NCBI RefSeq assembly: GCF_009796285.1
Contig: NZ_CP047020.1
Span: 4,278,001 to 4,342,000 of the forward strand
Reading direction: 5' to 3'
Source of the DNA: Streptomyces broussonetiae
GTDB taxonomy: Bacteria > Actinomycetota > Actinomycetes > Streptomycetales > Streptomycetaceae
DNA length: 64,000 nucleotides
Shown here: one piece after another, positions 8,051 to 16,716 of the stretch
Layout of the letters: every line of letters begins with the position of its first letter
Numbering within the stretch: the stretch's first letter is position 1
Translations under genes and position numbers: made by a program
The notes under the pieces: generated by a model
Seen by the model: the letters and a program-made list of their open reading frames with translations, nothing else
What the model was told of the DNA's origin: nothing
The model's database searches: none

Positions 8051-9265
8051 GTGACATCGCCGGACATTACAGCGCGGCGCGCACTGGGGGCCTGTGCCGC
8101 CCTGATGGTCGGCGCCCTCACCCTGACCGCCTGCGGTGGCAGCGCCAACGCCAGCAACGACAAGGGCAGCAAGGACTCCCCCAAGACGTCGACGGCGAAG
8201 CTCGTGATCTCGGCGAAGGACGGTTCGACCGGTGCGTCCATCAACGCGACCGGTGTGAAGGTCAGCGGCGGGAAGCTGACCGACGTGAAGATGACCGTGG
8301 CGGGGTCCGGGCAGACCGTGGCCGGGACGATATCGGCGGACGGCAGCAGCTGGAAGCCGAAGCAGCAGCTGGAGCGCGGGACGAAGTACGAGATCGACGC
8401 GACCGCGAAGGACGCGAGCGGGCGTACCGCGGCGGCCAATTCCATCTTCACCACCGTCACCTCGGCGAACAGCTTCATCGGCACCTACACGCCGGACGAC
8501 GGCAGCACGGTCGGTGTGGGCATGCCGGTGTCGTTCACCTTCGACAAGGCGATCACCGACAAGAAGGCCGTGCAGTCGCACATCACGGTGAACTCCAGCA
8601 GCGGCCAGCAGGCGGTCGGGCACTGGTTCGGGGACCAGCGGCTGGACTTCCGGCCGCAGGAGTACTGGAAGGCCGGATCCAAGGTCACCATGAAGATCGA
8701 CCTGGACGGGGTCCAGGGTGCGAACGGCGCCTACGGGGTGCAGAAGAAGACCGTCTCCTTCACCGTCGGGCGCGCGCAGGTCTCCACGGTCGACGCCAAC
8801 ACGCAGATGATGACGGTCGTACGGGACGGCAAGACGATCAAGACGGTGCCCATCTCGGCGGGCAGCGCGCAGCACACGACGTACAACGGGCAGATGGTGA
8901 TCTCCGAGAAGTTCGTGCAGACCCGCATGAACGGCTCGACGGTCGGCTTCGGCGGGGAGTACGACATCCCGGACGTGCCGCACGCGATGCGGCTGACGTC
9001 CTCGGGGACGTTCATCCACGGCAACTACTGGTACAGCAAGGGCAACCCGCCCTTCGGTCGCGCGGGCACCAGCCACGGCTGCGTCGGGCTCGCGGACGTG
9101 CAGGGGGCGCAGGGCGACACCTCGGCCAAGTGGTTCTACGACAACTCGCTCATCGGGGACGTCGTGATCGTGAAGAACTCCCCGGACACGACGGTCGCCC
9201 CGGACAACGGGCTCAACGGCTGGAACATGTCGTGGAGCGCCTGGACCGCCGGAAGTGCCGTCTGA
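8051..9265 (+). CDS. L,D-transpeptidase lipoprotein with Ig-like domains
   Basis: A 404-residue lipoprotein: signal peptide ending in the lipobox LTAC (Cys about residue 29), a Ser/Lys-rich linker, two beta-sandwich (Ig-like) regions, then a YkuD catalytic domain with HGNYWYS and the SHGCVGL motif (Cys344 is the nucleophile). Such enzymes make 3-3 crosslinks in peptidoglycan on the outer face of the membrane. GTG 8051 was chosen over ATG 8033 because GGAG (8041-8044) is correctly spaced. A hairpin terminator follows at 9290. Confidence 0.9.
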   Translation: MTSPDITARRALGACAALMVGALTLTACGGSANASNDKGSKDSPKTSTAKLVISAKDGSTGASINATGVKVSGGKLTDVKMTVAGSGQTVAGTISADGSSWKPKQQLERGTKYEIDATAKDASGRTAAANSIFTTVTSANSFIGTYTPDDGSTVGVGMPVSFTFDKAITDKKAVQSHITVNSSSGQQAVGHWFGDQRLDFRPQEYWKAGSKVTMKIDLDGVQGANGAYGVQKKTVSFTVGRAQVSTVDANTQMMTVVRDGKTIKTVPISAGSAQHTTYNGQMVISEKFVQTRMNGSTVGFGGEYDIPDVPHAMRLTSSGTFIHGNYWYSKGNPPFGRAGTSHGCVGLADVQGAQGDTSAKWFYDNSLIGDVVIVKNSPDTTVAPDNGLNGWNMSWSAWTAGSAV

Positions 9266-9289
9266 GCGGCATCTTTTGACGCCATGTAC

Positions 9290-9316
9290 GGCCGCGCGGG
9301 AACTTCTCGCGCGGCC
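9290..9316 (+). terminator. GC-rich hairpin terminator after the L,D-transpeptidase gene
   Basis: GGCCGCGCG / CGCGCGGCC (9-bp arms, 9-base loop) with no U-run, as is common for Streptomyces terminators. Confidence 0.6.
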
Positions 9317-9341
9317 GGAGCGTTTTCCCGGCGTACGTTTT

Positions 9342-9371
9342 CTCGGTTCCCGGACATGATGTCCGACCGAG
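9342..9371. promoter_or_regulatory. Interrupted palindrome before the DUF6227 gene
   Basis: Nested inverted repeats: CTCGGT ... ACCGAG outside and CGGACATGATGTCCG inside, ending 51 bp before the TTG start at 9423. It could be an operator or a 5' leader hairpin. Confidence 0.5.
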
Positions 9372-9422
9372 GGGCTACGGTATGCACCCACAAGGTGACA
9401 TGCAGCAACGCCGGGAGAAGCC

Positions 9423-10169
9423 TTGAGCGTTCCGTACGAGACAGCAGCGTACGAACCAGCCGAGTCGCCCGAGTCTCCGGAGGAGCATCTCGCGCGACTC
9501 CTCGGCCGTGCCCTGAACTCCTTCGAGTTGCCGGACGAGGTGATAAGGCGGCTCGACTGCGCCCTGGCGTACGACAGTTCGCTGCACTCCGCGTACCACA
9601 GCGCGGGGCTGCACCGGGAGACGTACCGGCACAGCTGGCTGCTCGCCGACGGCTCGGCGGTCACGCTCTGGGAACTCGTGCACAACCCCATGCCGGGCGA
9701 AGCCCCGGAGCACGAGGTGTATGCCGACGAGGAGGAGCTGCAGACGGCCGCGGCGCGGCTCGGGATGCCGGCGGACACCCCGGAGTTCGAGCTGCCCGCG
9801 CTGATGCGGCTGTGGGCGATTCCCGAGCCCCGGCACGTGTTCGCCTCCGACGAATCGGCGGACCACGCGCGCCGGCTGCTGCGCCGTGCGGAGAATCCGG
9901 ACCGGCCCGACGCGGAGACGGCGGCCCTGCTGGCAACGGCGACCGCGCACGAGATCACGCAGGCGTTCGGGCGTCCGGGGCGGGCCGGACGCATGGGACT
10001 GAGCTACGCGCTGTACGAGCACGCGTTCCTGCTGCCGGACGGGAGCGAGGTCTCCTTGTGGGAGGTCGAGCACACGGCGACGCCCGACGGACGGCACATG
10101 TGCGAGGTCTACATGTCGGAGGACGCGGCGCGGGATGCCATGGAGCGGCGCGCGGCGCGGCAGGGGTAG
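9423..10169 (+). CDS. DUF6227 family protein
   Basis: A 248-residue soluble acidic protein built of two similar halves: RHSWLLADGSAVTLWELVHN near residue 65 and EHAFLLPDGSEVSLWEVEHT near residue 205. I recognise it as the Streptomyces DUF6227 type. The start is TTG at 9423, supported by GGGAGAAG at 9413-9420. Function unknown; no partner gene. Confidence 0.75.
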   Translation: MSVPYETAAYEPAESPESPEEHLARLLGRALNSFELPDEVIRRLDCALAYDSSLHSAYHSAGLHRETYRHSWLLADGSAVTLWELVHNPMPGEAPEHEVYADEEELQTAAARLGMPADTPEFELPALMRLWAIPEPRHVFASDESADHARRLLRRAENPDRPDAETAALLATATAHEITQAFGRPGRAGRMGLSYALYEHAFLLPDGSEVSLWEVEHTATPDGRHMCEVYMSEDAARDAMERRAARQG

Positions 10170-10249
10170 CAGGCGCGAAAGCAGGGGGCGCATGCCCGGC
10201 GCGAGAGGTGTGCGCCGGCTTTCAGGGCGCTGTGGGCGCCCTTCCTCCG

Positions 10250-10501
10250 TCAGCCGTTGGCGAGTTGCCGCACCAGGCCCGCGAACGCGTCCTGTTCCGC
10301 GGGGGTCAGCTCGACGGACTCGAGCGGAGGCCCGACCCGGTTCTGGTGCGGCAGGGCCGGGAGAACGGTCGTGGTGCGCCGCACGGGTGCCCGCAGGCCG
10401 GTGCGGCCCAGCAGGCGCAGCAGGACGACGGTCCAGACGACGGCCGCCACGGCGAGAACGGCCACGCCGATCAGCTGAAGAGTCGCGACGTACTCAGGCA
10501 T
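10250..10501 (-). CDS. Small membrane protein (83 aa)
   Basis: One N-terminal transmembrane helix (LQLIGVAVLAVAAVVWTVVLL, residues 7-28) followed by a basic stretch and an acidic end (SVELTPAEQDAFAGLVRQLAN). The ATG at 10501 was chosen over a start 24 codons upstream because the membrane helix then begins the protein. No family recognised. Confidence 0.65.
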   Translation of the reverse strand: MPEYVATLQLIGVAVLAVAAVVWTVVLLRLLGRTGLRAPVRRTTTVLPALPHQNRVGPPLESVELTPAEQDAFAGLVRQLANG

Positions 10502-10517
10502 GCATCCCAGTACACAC

Positions 10518-10547
10518 CACGGTCCGGGACTTTGGCCCCGGACCGTG
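10518..10547 (-). terminator. Hairpin downstream of fruA
   Basis: CACGGTCCGGG / CCCGGACCGTG, an 11-bp perfect stem with 8-base loop, about 110 bp beyond the fruA stop on the minus strand and just before the 83-residue gene. Probably ends the fru transcript; no U-run. Confidence 0.6.
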
Positions 10548-10654
10548 ACGTATCTCGCAGGTGCCGTGAACAACTCACAGCGAACTAAAGGGACAAGAGG
10601 CGGAAGGGGCGGGTGGCCGACGGGACGAGGTGTGCCGTGCGGCTGGTGGGGCGG

Positions 10655-12892
10655 TCAGGCCGCCACCGGCTGCTTGGGCTCCTTCGACGGATTGGCCGCG
10701 TTCGCGGCGGGGTCGGCGGCCGTGGTCTCGGGGGTCTGCTTGCGCATGCCCTTGAGGACGACGACCAGGGCCGTGGTGGCGCAGACGCCGGCCGCGATGG
10801 CGATCAGGTACAGGAACGGGTTGCCGATCAACGGGACCACGAAGATGCCGCCGTGCGGGGCGCGCAGGGTGGCGCCGAAGGCCATGGACAGGGCGCCGGT
10901 GAGCGCGCCGCCCACCATGGCCGACGGGATGACCCGCAGCGGGTCCGCCGCGGCGAACGGGATCGCGCCCTCCGAGATGAAGGAGGCACCCAGGACCCAG
11001 GCGGCCTTGCCGTTCTCGCGCTCGGTCTGGGTGAAGAGCCTCCCGCGTACGGTGGTGGCCAGGGCCATCGCCAGCGGCGGGACCATGCCGGCCGCCATCA
11101 CCGCGGCCATGATCTTCATGGCGGAGTCGCTGGGGTTGGAGACCGCGATGCCGGCGGTGGCGAAGGTGTAGGCGACCTTGTTGACCGGACCGCCCAGGTC
11201 GAAGCACATCATCAGGCCGAGGAGGGCGCCGAGCAGGACGGCATTGGTGCCGGTGAGGCCGTTCAGCCAGTCGGTGAGTCCCTTCTGGGCGCTGGCGATG
11301 GGCTTGCCGATCACCACGAACATCAGGAATCCGACGATCGCCGAGGAGATCAGCGGGATCACCACCACCGGCATGATGCCGCGCAACGCCGTGGGGATCC
11401 GCACCTTCTGGATCGCCATCACCACGCCACCGGCGATCAGACCGGCCGCCAGACCGCCGAGGAAGCCCGCATTGATGGTCAGCGAGATCGCGCCGCCCAC
11501 GAAGCCGGGCACCAGACCGGGCCGGTCGGCCATGCCGTAGGCGATGTAGCCGGCCAGGACCGGGACCAGGAAGCCGAAGGCCACGCCGCCGATCTGGAAG
11601 AGCAGGGCGCCCCAGCTGTCGGCCTGGGTCCACATGAAGTGGTCCATCACCGACGGCGCCTTGTTGATCTTGTATCCGCCGATCGCGAAGCCCAGGGCGA
11701 TGAGGAGACCGCCCGCGGCGACGAACGGGACCATGTAACTGACGCCGGACATCAGCCACTTGCGGAGCTTGGTGCCGTAGCCCTCGGTGGAGTCGCCCGC
11801 GCGCTCGACCGGCGTGGCACCGGCTGCGGGCGCCGGCGCACTCGCCTCACCGCGCGCCGCCTTCTCGCGCACTTCGCCGATGAGTTCGGCGGGGCGGTTG
11901 ATGCCCGCCTTCACACCCACGTCCACGGTCGGCTTGCCCGCAAAGCGGTCCTTGTCCCGCACCGGGACGTCGTGCGCGAAGATCACGCCGTCCGCCGCCT
12001 CGATCACCGCCGGGTCGAGCCGGGTGAAACCGGCCGAGCCCTGCGTCTCGACGACCAGTTCGACGCCGGTCTCTCGGCCCGCGTTCTCCAGGGACTCGGC
12101 TGCCATGTAGGTGTGTGCGATGCCGGTGGGGCAAGAGGTGACGGCGACGATCCGGAAGGGGCGCACACCGGAGTCGGAGCCTGACTCCGCGCCGGAGCCG
12201 ACGCCTGCGGAGGTCGCCTGCGCGGGGGCGGACGCGCCCTGTGCCTGCGCCTGTGCTGCCGTGGTGCCCGCTGCGGCGCCGGTGGAGGCCGCCACCGGCG
12301 TCGCAGCGGAGTTTTGGGAGGCGCCCGCGGCGCCCGCAGCAGCGCCCGCAGCGCCGTGTGCGCTCTCGGCGCTCGTCGCGGCGTCCGAGCCGGCCACTTC
12401 TTCCGCGCCCTCCCCCGAAGGCTCGGTCGACGCACGCGACGTCGACGGCGCCTCGTCGCCGCGGATCAGCGCCGCCGCCGTCCCCGCGTCACCCACGTCC
12501 CGCAGCGCCGAGGTGAACTCGGTGTTCATCAACTGGCGGGCCAGGGAGGACAGGATCGTCAGGTGGGCGTCGTCGGCGCCGGCGGGAGCCGCGATGAGGA
12601 AGATCAGGTCGGCCGGACCGTCCGGGGCGCCGAAATCGATGCCGGTGGCGCTACGGCCGAAGGCGAGGGTCGGCTCGACGACATGGGCGCTGCGACAGTG
12701 CGGGATGCCGATGCCGCCGTCGAGACCGGTCGGCATCTGGGCCTCGCGGGCGGCCACGTCGGCGAGGAAGCCCTCCAGGTCGGTCACCCGGCCCTGGGCC
12801 ACCATGCGCGCGGCGAGGGCGCGCGCCGCCGCTTCCTTGGTGTCGGCGGACAGGTCGAGGTCGACCAGGTCCGCGGTGATCATGTCGCTCAT
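10655..12892 (-). CDS. fruA: PTS fructose transporter subunit IIABC
   Basis: A 745-residue fused PTS permease. Domain order: EIIA (residues 1-145, phosphorylated His65 in GIGIPHCRSAH), a long Ala/Ser-rich linker (150-240), EIIB (243-345, Cys254 in TSCPTGIAHT), then a membrane EIIC domain (about 365-715). It takes up fructose and delivers fructose-1-phosphate to FruK. ATG 12892 was chosen because GGAG lies 6 bases upstream on the minus strand. It is the third gene of fruR-fruK-fruA, 283 bp after fruK with a stable hairpin in the gap. Confidence 0.93.
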   Translation of the reverse strand: MSDMITADLVDLDLSADTKEAAARALAARMVAQGRVTDLEGFLADVAAREAQMPTGLDGGIGIPHCRSAHVVEPTLAFGRSATGIDFGAPDGPADLIFLIAAPAGADDAHLTILSSLARQLMNTEFTSALRDVGDAGTAAALIRGDEAPSTSRASTEPSGEGAEEVAGSDAATSAESAHGAAGAAAGAAGASQNSAATPVAASTGAAAGTTAAQAQAQGASAPAQATSAGVGSGAESGSDSGVRPFRIVAVTSCPTGIAHTYMAAESLENAGRETGVELVVETQGSAGFTRLDPAVIEAADGVIFAHDVPVRDKDRFAGKPTVDVGVKAGINRPAELIGEVREKAARGEASAPAPAAGATPVERAGDSTEGYGTKLRKWLMSGVSYMVPFVAAGGLLIALGFAIGGYKINKAPSVMDHFMWTQADSWGALLFQIGGVAFGFLVPVLAGYIAYGMADRPGLVPGFVGGAISLTINAGFLGGLAAGLIAGGVVMAIQKVRIPTALRGIMPVVVIPLISSAIVGFLMFVVIGKPIASAQKGLTDWLNGLTGTNAVLLGALLGLMMCFDLGGPVNKVAYTFATAGIAVSNPSDSAMKIMAAVMAAGMVPPLAMALATTVRGRLFTQTERENGKAAWVLGASFISEGAIPFAAADPLRVIPSAMVGGALTGALSMAFGATLRAPHGGIFVVPLIGNPFLYLIAIAAGVCATTALVVVLKGMRKQTPETTAADPAANAANPSKEPKQPVAA

Positions 12893-12977
12893 CGCGGGCT
12901 CCAATGCACGCGTATCGCCCGGGGGAAGGCGTGGGCGGAAAAGGGGACGGGGGTGCGGTGGGGGCATGGGGTCGGGC

Positions 12978-13008
12978 GGGAGGCGGGGCCGGGGAAACCC
13001 CGCCTCCC
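12978..13008 (-). promoter_or_regulatory. Hairpin in the fruK-fruA spacer
   Basis: GGGAGGCGGGG / CCCCGCCTCCC, an 11-bp perfect stem with 9-base loop, inside the 283-bp gap between fruK and fruA. It could be an attenuator, a partial terminator or an mRNA-processing site. No gene is visible in the gap. Confidence 0.55.
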
Positions 13009-13175
13009 GAAGGCGGCACCGTGGCTCCGCCGGTGGTGACGCCCGGTGGCCGCGGCGAGTAACGGGGAGTCTCGCCGCTTCGGGGCCGGCCGGATGGGTG
13101 CGGCTGGGCGCGCGGGTGCGGGGTGCGCTCCCGGTCGCCGGGCGCCGGGGCGTACGCCGCGGAGCGCGAGGGGGG

Positions 13176-14123
13176 TCATGACACCGGCTCCGTCAGTACG
13201 CGGTCGAGCGGGATCTCGGCCGTGACGGTCACCGCCGCCGGGTCCAGGTCGGCAGGGGTCGGCATCACGCTGCCGGGGAGCTGGACGGCGGCAGCGCCGT
13301 GAGCGACGGCGGAGGCCAGGGCCTCGGGGCCGCTGCCGCCGGCGATCAGGAAGCCGGCGAGGGAGGAGTCGCCGGCGCCGACGTTGCTGCGGACGGCGTC
13401 CACGCGCGCGTGGGCGAACCAGGCACCCGCGTCCTGAACGAGGAGCTGCCCGTCGGCGCCCAGGCTCGCAAGCACGGCGCGCGCACCCATGCCGCGCACC
13501 TCCTCGGCCGCCTTGAGTGCGTCGCCCACCGTCGCCAGGGGACGCCCGACGGCTTCGGCGAGTTCCTCGGCGTTCGGCTTCACCACGTCGGGCCGCGCGC
13601 GCAGCGCCTCGAGCAGCGCACGTCCTGAGGTGTCCAGGGCAATCCGCGCGCCCCCGGCATGCGCCCGCGTGACGACATCGGCGTACCACGAGGGCGTGAG
13701 CCCCCGGGGCAGACTGCCGCAGCACGCGATCCAGTCGGCATCACGCGACTGGGCACGCACGGTGTCCAAGAGGAGTTCCTGCTCCTCCGCGGACAGTTCC
13801 GGGCCCGGGGCGTTGATCTTCGTGAGCACCCCGTCGGACTCCGCGAGCGCGATGTTGGAGCGAGTGGCTCCGGCGACCGGGACCGGCGCGACCTCGATGC
13901 CCTGCGCGTCGAGCAGCTCGGCGATGAGCGCTCCCGGCGCACCACCGAGGGGCAGAACGGCGACCGTGCGCTGTCCGGCGGCGGCGACCGCCCGCGAGAC
14001 GTTCACACCCTTGCCGCCCGGGTCCATGCGCTCGCCGGTGGCGCGGATCACCTCGCCGCGCTCCAGGGCGGGGACCTCGTAGGTACGGTCCAGGGACGGG
14101 TTGGGGGTGACGGTGAGGATCAT
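13176..14123 (-). CDS. fruK: 1-phosphofructokinase
   Basis: A 315-residue PfkB-family kinase: TPNPSLDRTYEV at the N-terminus, GGKGVNVSRA (first PfkB signature), KPNAEEL, and GAGDSSLAGF (catalytic Asp in the GAGD motif). It phosphorylates fructose-1-phosphate to fructose-1,6-bisphosphate, linking FruA uptake to glycolysis. Its start overlaps the fruR stop by 4 bp (ATGA), so the two are translationally coupled. Confidence 0.92.
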   Translation of the reverse strand: MILTVTPNPSLDRTYEVPALERGEVIRATGERMDPGGKGVNVSRAVAAAGQRTVAVLPLGGAPGALIAELLDAQGIEVAPVPVAGATRSNIALAESDGVLTKINAPGPELSAEEQELLLDTVRAQSRDADWIACCGSLPRGLTPSWYADVVTRAHAGGARIALDTSGRALLEALRARPDVVKPNAEELAEAVGRPLATVGDALKAAEEVRGMGARAVLASLGADGQLLVQDAGAWFAHARVDAVRSNVGAGDSSLAGFLIAGGSGPEALASAVAHGAAAVQLPGSVMPTPADLDPAAVTVTAEIPLDRVLTEPVS

Positions 14124-14881
14124 GCGCGCACTACTTCCGTGCCGCCGCGTTCGATGGCGGCGGAGTCTTCGGGGCTCAGCCCGCTGTCGGTGATCAGCAG
14201 GTCCACGTCGCTCAGGTCGCCGAAGCGGGCGAAGTGTTCCTGGCCGTACTTGGCGGAGTCGGCCAGCAGCACCACGCGGCGGGCGGCCGCGACAGCAGCC
14301 CGCTTCACCGCGGCCTCGGCGAGGTCGGGAGTGGTCAGACCGTGCTCGGCGGAGAACCCGTTGGCCGCCACGAACAGCACGTCCGCCCGGATCTCGCCGT
14401 ACGCGCGCAGCGCCCAGGCGTCCACCGCGGCGCGCGTACGGTGCCGTACGCGCCCCCCGACCAGGTGGAGCTGGATGCCCGGGTGGTCGGCGAGGCGGGC
14501 GGCGATGGGGAGGCTGTGCGTGACGACGGTGAGGGAGGCCTCCAGCGGGATCGCGGCGGCGACGCGGGCGACCGTCGTACCGGCGTCGAGGATCATCGTG
14601 CCCTCGGTCGGCAGTTCGGCGAGGGCGGCCTTGGCGATGCGGTCCTTCTCGTCGGCAGCGGTGGACTCGCGCTCGGCGAGGTCCGGTTCGAAGTCGAGGC
14701 GGCCGACCGGGATGGCACCACCGTGCACCCGGCGGACCAGGCCCGCGCGGTCGAGGGCCTTCAGATCGCGGCGGATCGTTTCCGCCGTGACCTGGAACTC
14801 CTCGGCGAGCGACAGCACGTCCACCCGGCCGCCGTCACGGGCGAGCCGGAGGATCTCCTGCTGCCGCTCCGGTGCGTACAT
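14120..14881 (-). CDS. fruR: DeoR/GlpR-type transcriptional regulator of the fru operon
   Basis: A 253-residue protein with an N-terminal DeoR helix-turn-helix (MYAPERQQEILRLARDGG, then VTAETIRRDLKALDRAGLVR) and a C-terminal sugar-phosphate sensor domain (ILDAGTTVARVA, VLFVAANGFS). First gene of fruR-fruK-fruA, so it is likely an autoregulating repressor relieved by a fructose phosphate. Three related boxes lie just upstream. Confidence 0.88.
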   Translation of the reverse strand: MYAPERQQEILRLARDGGRVDVLSLAEEFQVTAETIRRDLKALDRAGLVRRVHGGAIPVGRLDFEPDLAERESTAADEKDRIAKAALAELPTEGTMILDAGTTVARVAAAIPLEASLTVVTHSLPIAARLADHPGIQLHLVGGRVRHRTRAAVDAWALRAYGEIRADVLFVAANGFSAEHGLTTPDLAEAAVKRAAVAAARRVVLLADSAKYGQEHFARFGDLSDVDLLITDSGLSPEDSAAIERGGTEVVRA

Positions 14882-14899
14882 GTCGCTTGCCTCCGCCTC

Positions 14900-15004
14900 G
14901 ATGCCCGTTCGCTTCTGACTGATGCCCGAACGTGTGGTTTCACCGCGAGGCTACGCCCTGATTTCCGGAAAGTAAACAGGTTCAGACTTCAATCGGGCAT
15001 GAAC
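14900..15004. promoter_or_regulatory. Three candidate FruR boxes
   Basis: GATGCCCGTTC (14900-14910), GATGCCCGAAC (14921-14931) and the inverse TCGGGCATGAAC (14993-15004) share the core ATGCCCG. The first two are 21 bp apart, two helical turns, on the same face. They lie 19-123 bp upstream of the fruR start. Confidence 0.5.
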
Positions 15005-15023
15005 GGACGCGCAGGCAGCACAG

Positions 15024-15052
15024 GGGCCCGACACCTGATCAGTGCCGGGCCC
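15024..15052 (-). terminator. Terminator of the MFS gene 15109-16653
   Basis: GGGCCCGACAC / GTGCCGGGCCC, an 11-bp stem with one wobble pair and a 7-base loop. Two more CAGTGCCGG copies follow within 60 bp (about 15077 and 15100), so the terminator arm belongs to a small repeat cluster. Confidence 0.6.
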
Positions 15053-15108
15053 TCGTCGTCCCTGGTGAGTGTCTGCGCAGTGCCGGTCGGCGCCTGGTCA
15101 GTGCCGGT

Positions 15109-16653
15109 TCAGGGGACCAGCTCCGGTTCGGGCTCCCGATCCCCCGCCGGGGTCGCCGGCTCGGCCGCCACGTCCTCCGCATGCTGAGCGGGCCGCTCAG
15201 GCAGGGCGGACATCAGCAGGAAGATCGCGCCCATGATCCCGACGACCCACCACAGCGCGTGCTGGAAGGCATGCACGAAGGCCGGGCCGACCTGCACCGG
15301 GGCCAGCCGGTCGCCGATCTCGCCGAAGAACACCACCGACACGAGCCCCAGGCCGAGCGCGTTGCCCATCTGCTGCACCGTGTTGATCAGCCCGGACGCG
15401 GAACCGGCGTGCTCGCGCGGCACTTCCGAGAGCACCGCGTCGGTCAGCGGGGCGACGATCAGCCCCATCCCGGCGCCCATCACGACCAGCGGCAGGGCCA
15501 TCTGCCAGGAGGCGATGGCGAGGCCGTAGCGGTGGGCCTCCCACAGGTAGAGCAGTACGCCCGCGCCCATCAGCAGCGCGCCGGCCTGGAGCACCTTGCG
15601 GCCGAAGCGCGGCACCAGCTTCTGCACCGACATCCCGGCCGCCACGGACACCGCGATCGAGAACGGCACCCCGGTCAGCCCTGCCCGCAGCGGGCTCCAG
15701 CCCAGTCCGATCTGCATGTACAGCGTCCAGACCAGGAAGAAGATGCCCAGCGCGACGCCGAAGACGGTCTGTACGGCGATGCCCGCGGCGAAGCTCTTCA
15801 CCCGGAAGAGGGACAGTTCGATGAGCGGGGAACCGTCCCTGGCCGCCTTCCGTTTTTCGTACGACACCAGCGCGGCGAAAACGACGAGCGCACCGGCCAT
15901 ACAGACGTAGCCCCACACCGGCCAGCCCAGCTCACGGCCGCGGGTGAGCGGGTAGAGCAGCATCAGCAGGCCCAGCGAGACCAGGGCGACACCGACGAGG
16001 TCCAGCTTGAGCGCCTTCGGGGCCTTGGACTCGGAGATGAAACGGCGGCCGAGGAGGAAGGCCGCGATACCGACGGGGAGGTTGATGAGGAAGATGGGCC
16101 GCCATTCGAGGCCGAACAGGTTCCACTCCGTCAGCAGCGCGCCGAGCAGCGGCCCGGAGACGGCGCCCAGGCCGACGATCGCTCCGAACAGACCGAACAC
16201 CTTGCCGCGTTCGTGGGCCGGGAAGGTGGCGTGCACGATCGACAGCACCTGCGGCACCATCATCGCCGCCATACCGCCCTGCAGAATCCGCGAGGCGACC
16301 AGCATGTCCGGGTTCACGGCAAAACCGCACAGGGCGGAGGCGAGCGTGAAGCCGCCGATACCGATGAGGAAGACGCGCCTGCGGCCGTGGATGTCACCGA
16401 GGCGGCCACCGGTGATCAGCGCTGCGGCGAAGGCCAGGGCGTAGCCCGCCGTTATCCACTGGATCTGACTGACCGACGCCCCCGCCTCCCGCTGGATGGA
16501 GGGAATGGCGATGTTGACGATCGTCACGTCCACCAGGTCCATGAAGGCTGCGGTCATGACGATGGCCAGCGCGAACCAGCGTCGCCGGTCGGCGGAGGCC
16601 GGCCGGTGGTCCGGGCCCGGCCGAGGAGTGAGGGTCTGTTCCGTCGAGGTCAT
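15109..16653 (-). CDS. MFS drug-efflux transporter (DHA2/EmrB-QacA type)
   Basis: A 514-residue protein with about 14 membrane segments and the DHA2 signatures AFMDLVDVTIVNIAIPSI in helix 1 and GGRLGDIHGRRRVFLIG after helix 2. Likely a proton-driven multidrug exporter. The start is ambiguous: ATG 16653 is used, a TTG at 16662 is in frame. It diverges from the WYL regulator at 16717 and is probably controlled by it. Confidence 0.87.
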   Translation of the reverse strand: MTSTEQTLTPRPGPDHRPASADRRRWFALAIVMTAAFMDLVDVTIVNIAIPSIQREAGASVSQIQWITAGYALAFAAALITGGRLGDIHGRRRVFLIGIGGFTLASALCGFAVNPDMLVASRILQGGMAAMMVPQVLSIVHATFPAHERGKVFGLFGAIVGLGAVSGPLLGALLTEWNLFGLEWRPIFLINLPVGIAAFLLGRRFISESKAPKALKLDLVGVALVSLGLLMLLYPLTRGRELGWPVWGYVCMAGALVVFAALVSYEKRKAARDGSPLIELSLFRVKSFAAGIAVQTVFGVALGIFFLVWTLYMQIGLGWSPLRAGLTGVPFSIAVSVAAGMSVQKLVPRFGRKVLQAGALLMGAGVLLYLWEAHRYGLAIASWQMALPLVVMGAGMGLIVAPLTDAVLSEVPREHAGSASGLINTVQQMGNALGLGLVSVVFFGEIGDRLAPVQVGPAFVHAFQHALWWVVGIMGAIFLLMSALPERPAQHAEDVAAEPATPAGDREPEPELVP

Positions 16654-16664
16654 GTCCGTCAAGT

Positions 16665-16694
16665 TAGGAGTCCATTAGGTCAGATCGTGTCCTA
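16665..16694. promoter_or_regulatory. Candidate operator between the MFS and WYL genes
   Basis: TAGGA (16665-16669) and TCCTA (16690-16694) form an inverted repeat around a further ATTAGG in the 63-bp divergent gap. Likely shared control region; the arms are short. Confidence 0.4.
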
Positions 16695-16716
16695 GTCGTA
16701 CGGCATTCTCGTCTGT

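Noticed and set aside
15109..16695. 504-codon plus-strand frame antisense to the first DHA2 exporter
   Set aside because: Composition rich in His, Gln, Arg and Gly with no motif; a shadow of the minus-strand gene.
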